From assembly GCF_023544465.1 (NCBI RefSeq), contig NZ_JALPVL010000002.1, forward strand, positions 496,001 to 560,000: a DNA stretch of 64,000 bases, written 5' to 3'. Below are positions 33,370 to 41,074 of this stretch, piece by piece; within the stretch, counting starts at the first letter, position 1, and each line of letters begins with the position of its first letter. The notes below the pieces were generated by a model. The model saw nothing but the letters and a program-made list of their open reading frames with translations, was not told the origin of the DNA and did not search any database. Position numbers and translations under genes: made by a program. The stretch comes from Paractinoplanes maris (GTDB lineage: Bacteria > Actinomycetota > Actinomycetes > Mycobacteriales > Micromonosporaceae).

Positions 33370-35694
33370 GTGACCGGTCGTGTGAGGTCGGGCGGGCTCG
33401 CCACCCGCCCCCGTTTCGCTCAAGTCGGGGCCCGGCCTGACGACTGGCAACGTGTGCTAGCGACGGATCAACTGGGTGAGTTCCTCTCCGCGGTCGCCGA
33501 CCGGCCTGCCGGTCCGGCCGCCCACGACGCCGCCGTGGAGTGCGCTGCCCGCGCCCTCGACGCGGACGTCGCCGTCCTCCTGATCGACGGGAGTGTGGTG
33601 GCGGCCATCGGCCTGCCCGCCGACCAGGTGCCCGCCTATCCGCTGGCCGAGGTCGCGGCGGGCCGGCGCGTCACCCTCGACCTGCTGGACGCCCGGTACG
33701 CGGTCACCTACGCCCGGATCGGCGGCGCCTCCCCCGGCGTGCTGGTCCTCGGGCGTACCCGGGAGGCCTTCACCGCCGAGGAGGTGTGCCTGCTTCGCGG
33801 CATGGCCCGGGTGCTCGAGCTCAGCCTCCAGTCGCTGCACATAGTCGAGTCGGAGCGCCGCTACGCCGAGGAGAACGGCCGCCTGCTCGGCTATCTCGAC
33901 CAGGGCCGGCGGGTCTTCGAGGAGATGGCCGCCGTGCAGCGGGCGATCGGCCGGCGCCTGCCCGTCCCCCAGATCTTCGACATGGTCCTGACCGCGGTAC
34001 GGGACCTGCTGGGCGTCGACATGGTCGCGATCAACCTGGTCGAGCGGGACGACCCGGCGCTGGCCAGCACCGTGGCCGCCTTGGGCGTGCAACCGGAGGT
34101 GGCCGCCCGGCGCCGCCGGGTACCGGTGTCCGCGGGCGGTGTCTCGGGCCTGGCGATCCTCGGCGACGAGCTGATCGCGGTCGAGGACTACGCCTCCTGC
34201 CCGATCGCGCTGCCGCCGATGACCGCCCTCCAGCTCCAGTCCGTCATGGCCACTCCGCTGCACGAGAACGGGCAGGTCGCCGGCAGCCTCACGGTCGGCA
34301 CGTTCGGGGCCCGCCGCGACTGGGAGAAGCCGGCCCGCGAGATCCTCCAGGCCTTCGCCGAGCACCTCAGTCTCGCGCTGACCGACGCCCGCACCCAGGA
34401 GGCGATGAACGAGGCCTTCCTCGACTCGCTGACCGGCCTCGCCACCCGCGCGCTCTTCCAGGCCCGGATGGAGGAGGCGCTGGGCGCCGCCGGTCTGGGC
34501 GCCGCCGTGCTCTTCGTCGACCTCGACCGCTTCAAGGTCGTCAACGACTCGCTCGGGCACGCGGCGGGCGACGCGCTGCTCACCGGGGTGGCCGACCGGA
34601 TCCAGAGCTGCCTGCGGGAGGGCGACACGGCGGCGCGGCTGGGCGGCGACGAGTTCGCCGTGCTGCTGCCGGGGGCGCTGGGTGCGGATGAGGCCGTACG
34701 GGTGGCGAACCGCATCCTGTCCGCCCTGCGCGAGCCGTTCGACCTGTTCGGCGCCGAAGCCTTCATCAGCTCCAGCATCGGCATCGCGTTCAGCGGGCCC
34801 GACGAGCACGACGTGGCCGAGCTCATGGTCCACGCCGACCTCGCCATGTATCAGGCCAAGAAGCAGGGCAAGGACCGGTTCGAGGTGTTCGAGCCGGCCA
34901 TGCAGGAGGCGTTCCAGGCGCACATCGCCCTGGAGGCCGACCTGCGCCGGGCGGTCGTGCGGCACGAGTTCGAGCTGCGCTACCAGCCCATCGTGCACCT
35001 GCAGACCGGCGAGATCACCGGCGTCGAGGCGCTGATCCGCTGGCAGCACCCCACCCGCGGCATCGTGGCGCCGATGGACTTCATCCCGCTGGCCGAGGAG
35101 ACCGGGATGATCGTGCCGATCGGCGAGTGGGTGCTGCGCGAGGCCACCTCGCGGGTGGCCGCCTGGAACACCCGGCGCAGCGGTCCGCCGCTGACGGTCA
35201 GCGTGAACGTCTCGGCCGTGCAGCTCGAACAACCGGCGCTGGTCCAGGTGGTGGACTCCGCGCTGAAGTCGGCCGGCCTGGCCCCCGACCGCCTGGTGCT
35301 GGAGCTGACCGAATCGCTGCTGGTGGACCACCGGGCGGCGACGCTGGAACGCCTGGGAGCCCTCAAGGCACTGGGCCTCCGCCTGGCCATCGACGACTTC
35401 GGCACGGGCTATTCATCGCTGGCCTACCTGCGCCGCTTCCCGGTCGACATCATCAAGATCGATAAGTCCTTCGTGGACGACGTGGTCGACGAGCCGACCG
35501 CGGCCGCCCTCACCCACGGCATCATCCAGCTGGGCCGGGCGCTCGAGCTGTCGACGATCGCCGAGGGCATCGAACACGCCGGCCAGCTGACCTCCCTGGC
35601 CGGTGGCAACTGCGAGCTGGGCCAGGGCTACTACTTCGCCGAGCCACTGACCGGCACCGCCATCGCCGACCTGCTCTTCCCCGCAGCCGACTGA
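33370..35694 (+). CDS. GAF-GGDEF-EAL cyclic-di-GMP protein
   Basis: The 774-residue soluble protein has two GAF-like segments (about 45-160 and 195-350), a GGDEF domain with intact GGDEF at 425-429 and an upstream RxxD inhibitory site (REGDTAARLGGDEF), and an EAL domain with EAL at 553-555. In the EAL part, NVSAVQLEQP, ELTESLL, DDFGTGYSSLAYL and the KIDKSFV lysine are preserved. Both synthesis and hydrolysis of c-di-GMP are therefore possible. Start GTG 33370. No transmembrane helix is present, so the GAF domains would sense a cytoplasmic ligand. A 28-bp tandem repeat follows. Confidence 0.92.
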   Translation: MTGRVRSGGLATRPRFAQVGARPDDWQRVLATDQLGEFLSAVADRPAGPAAHDAAVECAARALDADVAVLLIDGSVVAAIGLPADQVPAYPLAEVAAGRRVTLDLLDARYAVTYARIGGASPGVLVLGRTREAFTAEEVCLLRGMARVLELSLQSLHIVESERRYAEENGRLLGYLDQGRRVFEEMAAVQRAIGRRLPVPQIFDMVLTAVRDLLGVDMVAINLVERDDPALASTVAALGVQPEVAARRRRVPVSAGGVSGLAILGDELIAVEDYASCPIALPPMTALQLQSVMATPLHENGQVAGSLTVGTFGARRDWEKPAREILQAFAEHLSLALTDARTQEAMNEAFLDSLTGLATRALFQARMEEALGAAGLGAAVLFVDLDRFKVVNDSLGHAAGDALLTGVADRIQSCLREGDTAARLGGDEFAVLLPGALGADEAVRVANRILSALREPFDLFGAEAFISSSIGIAFSGPDEHDVAELMVHADLAMYQAKKQGKDRFEVFEPAMQEAFQAHIALEADLRRAVVRHEFELRYQPIVHLQTGEITGVEALIRWQHPTRGIVAPMDFIPLAEETGMIVPIGEWVLREATSRVAAWNTRRSGPPLTVSVNVSAVQLEQPALVQVVDSALKSAGLAPDRLVLELTESLLVDHRAATLERLGALKALGLRLAIDDFGTGYSSLAYLRRFPVDIIKIDKSFVDDVVDEPTAAALTHGIIQLGRALELSTIAEGIEHAGQLTSLAGGNCELGQGYYFAEPLTGTAIADLLFPAAD

Positions 35695-35710
35695 CCCCTC
35701 TTGTCCTCCC

Positions 35711-35850
35711 CGGCCGGACGACCGCTTGGTCTTCCCCCGGCCCGGCTGACCGCCTGTTTCCCCCTCGGCCCGGCTGACCGCCTGCTCTCCCCTCGGCCCG
35801 GCTGACCGCCTGCCCTCCCGTCGGCCCGGCCGACCGCCTGCTCTCGCCTC
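35711..35850 (+). repeat. 28-bp tandem repeat after the GGDEF-EAL stop codon
   Basis: Units CGGCCCGGCTGACCGCCTG plus 9 variable bases start at 35738, 35766, 35794 and 35822, an exact 28-bp period. A degenerate copy lies at 35711 and a partial one after 35850. The unit contains GGCTGACC, resembling the gene's own stop region CGACTGACCCC at 35688-35698. Confidence 0.8.
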
Positions 35851-35881
35851 GGCCCGCGGCCTCTTGCGGCACACTCTGGGT

Positions 35882-36193
35882 GTGCGGGAGCGACCGGCCG
35901 GGCTGAGGGAGGACGACGACCTGCTGCGCGGGCTGGCTGACGGCTGGGGGCTGGTGGCGCGCTCGATCGAGTTCCTGCCAGTGGGCGCCTATCACTGGGC
36001 CGTGGACGACGGTGCCGCCCGATGGTTCGTCACGGTGGACGCGCGAGCCGATCCGACGCTGCCCCGGGCGCTGGGCACGGCGACGGCGCTGCGGCAGGCC
36101 GGGCTCGAGTTCGTCCGGGATCGAGCTGCACCTCACCCCCCGGCGATCGCCGCCTCAACCGGGTCGCCTTGTGCCGATACCGCACTTCCATAG
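35882..36193 (+). pseudogene. N-terminal fragment of an aminoglycoside-phosphotransferase-family protein
   Basis: From GTG 35882 the frame reads RERPAGLREDDDLLRGLADG, WGLVARSIEFLPVGAYHWAV and DDGAARWFVTVDARADP, then TALRQAGLEFV. This is the N-lobe start of actinobacterial APH-like kinases. After about 85 codons homology stops and the rest (PHPPAIAASTGSPCADTALP) looks random. The catalytic loop (HxDxxxxN) and Mg-binding DxD are absent. It is a 3'-truncated, inactive gene. Confidence 0.65.
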
Positions 36194-36357
36194 AGGTTCG
36201 CCGAAGGGCCTACCCAGATCCTGTTTCCAGGAGGCCGGCCCGGCCGGGTCATAGTCGTGACCGCTGACCGTCAGGCCCGTAATGTCGCCGCATATGACAT
36301 CACCGACGTGCGTCCCGCCACCGGGGGCGAGGTCCGCGCTTGGGAGAAGAGGCAACT
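36194..36357 (+). other. Intergenic segment with likely promoter of the ribbon-helix-helix-like gene
   Basis: The segment after the phosphotransferase fragment carries no credible ORF. It contains CATATGACATCACCGACG near 36294 and AGAAGAGG before the GTG at 36358; it is slightly AT-richer than its surroundings. Confidence 0.3.
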
Positions 36358-36693
36358 GTGAGCACGATCCCGTTCGACCACACTGACCCCGATCTCGGGG
36401 ACCTCGTCCCGGAGGGACAGACAGCCGTCATCGTCGACGGGGACGATCGCGTCAAGGTGGGCGTCATCCACGACCCGGAGGACGGGCCGCTGCAGGTCAA
36501 GGCCGTCCGTCTACCCGCGTCGATGATTGCCGCGGCTGAGGCGGCTGGACACCCGGCCGGCGTGTCCGGCGTCGTCCGTGAGGCGCTCGCCGACTGGCTG
36601 GCCCGTCACGCGGGTCGCGCCAACGAGGTCCGCGACGCCCAGGAGGCCCTCGCGGTCCTGCAACGCGTCATCGGCCACCTCGACGCTGCCTGA
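36358..36693 (+). CDS. Small protein with a ribbon-helix-helix-like segment
   Basis: The 111-residue acidic protein starts at GTG 36358 behind AGAAGAGG. Residues about 48-85 (LQVKAVRLPASMIAAAEAAG, VSGVVREALADWLARH) fit a ribbon-helix-helix DNA-binding unit: a beta strand, then two helices, the second ending in a typical REALADWL pattern as in CopG/VapB-like antitoxins. The N-terminus (TDPDLGDLVPEGQTAVIVDGDD) is unlike known antitoxins. No partner toxin gene is adjacent. Confidence 0.6.
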   Translation: MSTIPFDHTDPDLGDLVPEGQTAVIVDGDDRVKVGVIHDPEDGPLQVKAVRLPASMIAAAEAAGHPAGVSGVVREALADWLARHAGRANEVRDAQEALAVLQRVIGHLDAA

Positions 36694-36722
36694 CGCCACA
36701 ATCTGGCCGCTCGGCGGAGCGC

Positions 36723-37178
36723 TCAGCGCACGTGCTGCTGGAGCACAGGGAGAATCTCGGCCAGGTGAGGTGGCTCGAGGCGGTCGGGGAGGGTGGCGAA
36801 CGCGGCGGGGGTGACCCAGTCGTGGCCGAGCAGTTCCTCCACCTCGTACGGCATCAGGCCGGCGCCGGAGAGGGCCGGGCGCGAGGTGTCGTAACGGGCC
36901 GCGAAGAACTGCTCGTCGCCGGTGTAGCGGCGGCCCTTCCACGTGGTCTCGCGATGGACGTCGAGGTAGGTGTCGCCGATCCGGGCCGAGTCCAGTCCGG
37001 TCTCCTCGGCCAGCTCGCGGCGGGCCGCCTCGAGCGGGGTCTCGCCCTCCTCGATGCCACCGCCGGGCGGTTCCCAGAGGCGGGAGCCGTCGTGCGGGTC
37101 GCGCCAGTTCATCAGGAGCACCCGGCCGTCGGCGTCGAAGCAGATGACCCGTACGGCCGGGCGGTGAAAGCTCCCCAT
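36723..37178 (-). CDS. NUDIX hydrolase
   Basis: The 151-residue protein contains a complete Nudix box, GGGIEEGETPLEAARRELAE then ETGL (residues about 39-62), with the catalytic REXXEE glutamates. The surrounding sequence (DGRVLLMNWRDPHDGSRLWEPPGG) suggests a MutT/ADP-ribose-type nucleotide diphosphatase. It lies 9 bp after the GGDEF-EAL membrane gene on the same strand, so the two are probably co-transcribed. Confidence 0.92.
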   Translation of the reverse strand: MGSFHRPAVRVICFDADGRVLLMNWRDPHDGSRLWEPPGGGIEEGETPLEAARRELAEETGLDSARIGDTYLDVHRETTWKGRRYTGDEQFFAARYDTSRPALSGAGLMPYEVEELLGHDWVTPAAFATLPDRLEPPHLAEILPVLQQHVR

Positions 37179-37187
37179 GATCTGACC

Positions 37188-39431
37188 CTAGGCGCGGGCC
37201 ACCGCGGGGAGAAGCGCCTCGAAGTCGGCGGCCGGCATCGGGCGGGCGAACAGGAAGCCCTGCGCCGCCTGGTAGCCGAGCTCGCGCAACCGTTCGGCCT
37301 GCTCGTGGGTCTCGACGCCCTCGGCCACGGCGTGCAGGTGCAGAGCCTCGGCCAGGTGGACGACGCCCGCCGCGACCGACACGCGGCCGTCGGGGTCGGC
37401 CTGGGTGAACGAGCGGTCGAGCTTGACCTCGTCGAGGGGCACGTCGTGCAGCAGGCTGAGCGGGGAACTGCCGGTGCCGAAGTCGTCGAGGGCCAGCCGG
37501 ACGCCGAGGGCGCGCAGCTCTTCGAGAACCAGGAACGACTCGCCGGGCTCCACCGGCATCGACTCGGTGATCTCCAGGGTGATCTGGGAGGCGGCCACAC
37601 CGTACTCGTCGAGCAGCCCCGCCACCGTGGCGGCGAAATCCGCTTCGCGCAGGTCCCGGGCCGAGATGTTGATGTTGAGAAGGGTGCCGGCCGGCCAGCC
37701 GGCGAGCTGGCGCAGCGAAGCGCGCAACACCCAGCGGCTGAGAGGCACGATCAGACCCGTACGTTCGGCGAGCGGCAGGAAGGCGTCGGGGGCGAGCGTG
37801 CCGTGCAACGGATGGTTCCAGCGCACCAGGACCTCGGCGCCCAGCACCCGGGGCTTCTCATCCAGCGTGACGATCGGCTGGAAGAGCAGGAACAGCTGGT
37901 CGTCACGGATCGCGTCCTCCAGTTCCGCACCGACCGAGGTCGCCGCCATGTCGGCCGCGTAGTGCAGGGCCGCGGTGCCGGGCAGCGCCTTCGCGGCGTA
38001 CATCGCGATGTCGGCCCGCCGCAGCAGCACGCTCGGGTCGTCGCCGGCGTGACCGTCGGCGATGCCGATGCTGGCGCGGATGGGCAGTTCGTGACCGTCG
38101 ACGAGCACGGGCGCCCGCAAGGAATCGATCATGCGGCGGGCGGCCAGGTCGGCGGCGTCCGGATCGGCGCCGTCGAGCACCACCACGAACTCGTCGCCGC
38201 CGAGCCGGGCCACGGTGTCCTCGACGCGCAGACAGCCGGCCAGCCGCTGGGCGACCGCGATCAGCAACTGGTCGCCGACCTCGTGCCCGAGCGTGTCGTT
38301 GACCTCTTTGAAGTCGTCGAGGTCGATCAGCGCGACGGCCACCGCACGGCCGTCGGGCATCGTCAGCGCCTTCTGCAGCCGCTCGTGGAAGAGCACGCGG
38401 TTGGGCAGCTGGGTCAGGGCGTCGTGGGTGGCGTTGTGGTCGAGGCGCAGGAGCAGCCGGCCGTTGTCCTGGAACGCCGTGACCTGGCGGAGCACGACGA
38501 CTGCGGTGAGCAGTACAGCGCTGACCACGACGATGCGCCGGTCGGTGCTGTCGTCCCGCCAGGTGATCGCGAGCAGCAGTCCGTCCACGACGGCGACGGC
38601 CACGTAGGGCAGGAAGCTGAACGGGCGCCGGCGGACCGGTTTGACACCGCGGCGGGGGCCGGTCTGTGCGGTCCGCTGGCGGTGAGCGGCGAGTGCGCCG
38701 GCGACGTAGAGCGCCGGCAAGTCGAGCATGTCCGGGAAGAGGTTCGGGTCGAGCGACGAGAACAGCGGTCGCAGCACCGGACCGATCGCGCCGATCAGCA
38801 CCGCGACGCCGATCATCCGGAGCGCTCCCGGGTCCATGTGGTTCTGGCTGGTCAACAAGAACTTGGCGACCGCGAAGACCGCCAGCAGCGCGAGCACACT
38901 CAACGCCAGCGAGGTGAAGATCATCCGAGGATCGCCGTCCTCGAGCGCGTAGCGGCCGGAGAAGTGCCACAGGAAGAGCGCGCAGGCCAGCATCACGGTG
39001 CCGGCGTCGAGCACCACCCGGAACACGTCGCCGCGGGTCTGGTGACCGAACGGGAGGCGGAGTAGGGCGTACATCACCAGCACGACGGCGACGCCCTGGA
39101 AGGCGATCTGCCCGGCCCCGGCGCCGGCGTGCAGCGGATCGGAGGCGGTGAGCGTGTGATAGGCCTGGGCGGCGTTGCCCAGACCGACCGGGATGCACAA
39201 CGTGCCGATCCGGCGCCAGAACTGCCGTACGGCCGGTGGGAGGTGCTCGGCGCGCGAGGTCCGGAAGCAGTCGAGGGCGAGCACGCCCGCGCCGACCACG
39301 CCGGGTAGCCAGAGGAACGCCCACGGGATCACCGGGTTGATCGCGTTGACCACCACGGCGACAACCGTCACCACCAGCAGCGCTACGGACGCGCGCAGTG
39401 GCCGACTGCCACTGCTCCACAACCCGTCCAT
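37188..39431 (-). CDS. Membrane GGDEF-EAL cyclic-di-GMP protein
   Basis: The 747-residue protein has an N-terminal integral membrane region of eight to ten helices to about residue 310, then a GGDEF domain (ARLGGDEFVVVLDG, with an RVED I-site before it) and an EAL domain. The EAL motif reads EVL (LGAEVLVRWNHP), an allowed variant; NISARDLREADF, EITESMPVEP, DDFGTGSSPLSLL and the catalytic Lys in VKLDRSF remain. It is probably active in both directions or mainly as a phosphodiesterase. It faces away from the pseH-pseI genes, whose start is 122 bp upstream. Confidence 0.92.
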   Translation of the reverse strand: MDGLWSSGSRPLRASVALLVVTVVAVVVNAINPVIPWAFLWLPGVVGAGVLALDCFRTSRAEHLPPAVRQFWRRIGTLCIPVGLGNAAQAYHTLTASDPLHAGAGAGQIAFQGVAVVLVMYALLRLPFGHQTRGDVFRVVLDAGTVMLACALFLWHFSGRYALEDGDPRMIFTSLALSVLALLAVFAVAKFLLTSQNHMDPGALRMIGVAVLIGAIGPVLRPLFSSLDPNLFPDMLDLPALYVAGALAAHRQRTAQTGPRRGVKPVRRRPFSFLPYVAVAVVDGLLLAITWRDDSTDRRIVVVSAVLLTAVVVLRQVTAFQDNGRLLLRLDHNATHDALTQLPNRVLFHERLQKALTMPDGRAVAVALIDLDDFKEVNDTLGHEVGDQLLIAVAQRLAGCLRVEDTVARLGGDEFVVVLDGADPDAADLAARRMIDSLRAPVLVDGHELPIRASIGIADGHAGDDPSVLLRRADIAMYAAKALPGTAALHYAADMAATSVGAELEDAIRDDQLFLLFQPIVTLDEKPRVLGAEVLVRWNHPLHGTLAPDAFLPLAERTGLIVPLSRWVLRASLRQLAGWPAGTLLNINISARDLREADFAATVAGLLDEYGVAASQITLEITESMPVEPGESFLVLEELRALGVRLALDDFGTGSSPLSLLHDVPLDEVKLDRSFTQADPDGRVSVAAGVVHLAEALHLHAVAEGVETHEQAERLRELGYQAAQGFLFARPMPAADFEALLPAVARA

Positions 39432-39553
39432 CCGGTCGCCTCCTCGAGAAAATTGCTCCCGTCAGATCGGCCGGCGGCGGATGAGGGTGAGGAATTGCGC
39501 TGTGACCCAGGTCCCCGGCGGGAACGTTCGCCGGGCGGCCATACTTTGACACT

Positions 39554-40006
39554 GTGCTGCGACCTGCGACCTACGCCGAACGGGACATGATCCTGCCCTG
39601 GCGCAACCACGAGTCGGTGCGTGCCGTGAGCCTGACCACGCACGAGATCAAGCCCGAGGAACACGCGAGGTGGTGGGAAAAACGGTGGCGTGATGTGCTG
39701 ATCTACGAAGACGATCGGGGCACGCCCGCCGGCGTTGTCATCTTCGACGGGAACACCTGGTCCTTCTATCTCGACTCGGCCGGTCTGGGCGACCGGCAAC
39801 TCGCGGCGTGGATGCGCCTCGAGAAGGAAGCGGTGGACTACGCGTTCGGCACACTGGGCCTGGAGACGCTCGGTGGCGAGACGCTCGCCGACAACAAGCA
39901 GGTGCTCGCGCTCCACCGCCGCTTCGGCTTCCAGGAGACGCGGCGCTACGAACGGCTCGTCGACGGCGAGATGAAGACTGTCGTCTGGACGGAGAGAGGG
40001 AAGTAA
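39554..40006 (+). CDS. pseH: PseH-like GNAT N-acetyltransferase of pseudaminic acid synthesis
   Basis: The 150-residue GNAT protein matches PseH by pattern: LRPATYAERDMILPWRNHESVRA at the start, THEIKPEEHARWWEKR, and the acetyl-CoA site region GLETLGGETLADNKQVLALHRRFGF. PseH N-acetylates UDP-4-amino-4,6-dideoxy-beta-L-AltNAc at C4. The stop overlaps the start of pseI (TAATG), which supports the assignment. GTG 39554 lies about 10 bp after a TACTTT box, so the message is probably leaderless. Confidence 0.85.
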   Translation: MLRPATYAERDMILPWRNHESVRAVSLTTHEIKPEEHARWWEKRWRDVLIYEDDRGTPAGVVIFDGNTWSFYLDSAGLGDRQLAAWMRLEKEAVDYAFGTLGLETLGGETLADNKQVLALHRRFGFQETRRYERLVDGEMKTVVWTERGK

Positions 40007-41034
40007 TGACTAAGTTCGGGCCCGACAAGCGGCCGTACATCGTCGCGGAGATGTCCGGGAATCACAACGGCTCTCTCGACCGGGCGCTCGCGCTGGTCGA
40101 CGCGGCGGCGGACGCCGGCGCGGACGCGATCAAGATCCAGACGTACACGGCCGACACCATGACCGTGGACGTGAAGCACCCCCGCTTCCAGATCTCCAAG
40201 GGCCACGAGCTGTGGTCCGAGGCCTATCTGTACGACCTGTACGAGCGCGCCCACACGCCGTGGGACTGGCACCAGCCGATCTTCGACCGCGCCCGTGAGC
40301 GGGGCATCACGCCGTTCTCGAGCCCCTTCGACCGGACCGCGGTCGAGCTGCTCGAGAAGCTGGACGCGTCGCTCTACAAGATCGCCTCCTCGGAGATCAC
40401 CGACCTGCCGCTGATCCGCCTCGCGGCGAGCACCGGCAAGCCGATCATCATCTCCACCGGCATGGCCTCGGTGAAGGAGATCGCCGCCGCGGTCGAGGCC
40501 GCCCAGGGCGTCGGCGCCACCGACATCACCGTGCTCAGCTGCACCGCGTCGTACCCCGCCCCGCCGGAGTACACGAACCTGCGCCGCATCCCGGTGCTGG
40601 CCCAGATGCTCGAGCTGCCGATCGGCCTCAGCGACCACACGCACGGCATCGGCGTGCCGATCGCCTCGGTCGCGTTCGGCGCCTGCCTGATCGAGAAGCA
40701 CGTCACGCTGGACCGCGCGGACGGCGGCGTCGACTCGGCCTTCTCGCTCGAGCCGGCCGAGCTCAAGGCCATGCGGATCGAGTCGGAGCGGGCCTGGCAG
40801 GCGCTGGGCACCACGCACATCGGCCCGACCGAGGCCGAGAAGGAGGGCCTGCGGTTCCGTCGCTCGCTCTACGTCGTGGCCGACGTCAAGGCGGGCGACA
40901 AGGTCACCCCCGAGAACGTCCGGTCGATCCGCCCGACCGGCGGCCTCGAGCCCGACGCGATCGGGCTGGTCCTCGGCCGGACGTTCGTGGCCGACGCCGC
41001 CAAGGGCACGCCGCTGACCTGGGAACTCGTCTAG
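40006..41034 (+). CDS. pseI: Pseudaminic acid synthase PseI
   Basis: The 342-residue protein is a NeuB-family synthase with a C-terminal SAF domain (about 285-342, DVKAGDKVTPENVRSIRP). PseI-type features are AEMSGNHNGSLDRALALVDA, AIKIQTYTADTMTVD, LYERAHTPWDWHQPIFDRA and IISTGMAS. It condenses 2,4-diacetamido-2,4,6-trideoxy-L-altrose with phosphoenolpyruvate to make pseudaminic acid. Metal and PEP ligands (GLSDHTHG, EKHVTLDR) are present. A strong terminator follows. The rest of the pathway is encoded 16 kb away at 56.9-63.1 kb. Confidence 0.93.
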   Translation: MTKFGPDKRPYIVAEMSGNHNGSLDRALALVDAAADAGADAIKIQTYTADTMTVDVKHPRFQISKGHELWSEAYLYDLYERAHTPWDWHQPIFDRARERGITPFSSPFDRTAVELLEKLDASLYKIASSEITDLPLIRLAASTGKPIIISTGMASVKEIAAAVEAAQGVGATDITVLSCTASYPAPPEYTNLRRIPVLAQMLELPIGLSDHTHGIGVPIASVAFGACLIEKHVTLDRADGGVDSAFSLEPAELKAMRIESERAWQALGTTHIGPTEAEKEGLRFRRSLYVVADVKAGDKVTPENVRSIRPTGGLEPDAIGLVLGRTFVADAAKGTPLTWELV

Positions 41035-41042
41035 CTTGACCG

Positions 41043-41074
41043 AAAAAGGGGGCCCCGGACGGGGCCCCCTTTTC
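41043..41074. terminator. Bidirectional intrinsic terminator between pseI and the methyltransferase-like gene
   Basis: AAAAGGGGGCCCC, loop GGAC, GGGGCCCCCTTTT forms a perfect stem flanked by A and T runs on both sides, so it can end transcription from pseI (+) and from the convergent gene ending at 41075 (-). Confidence 0.9.
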
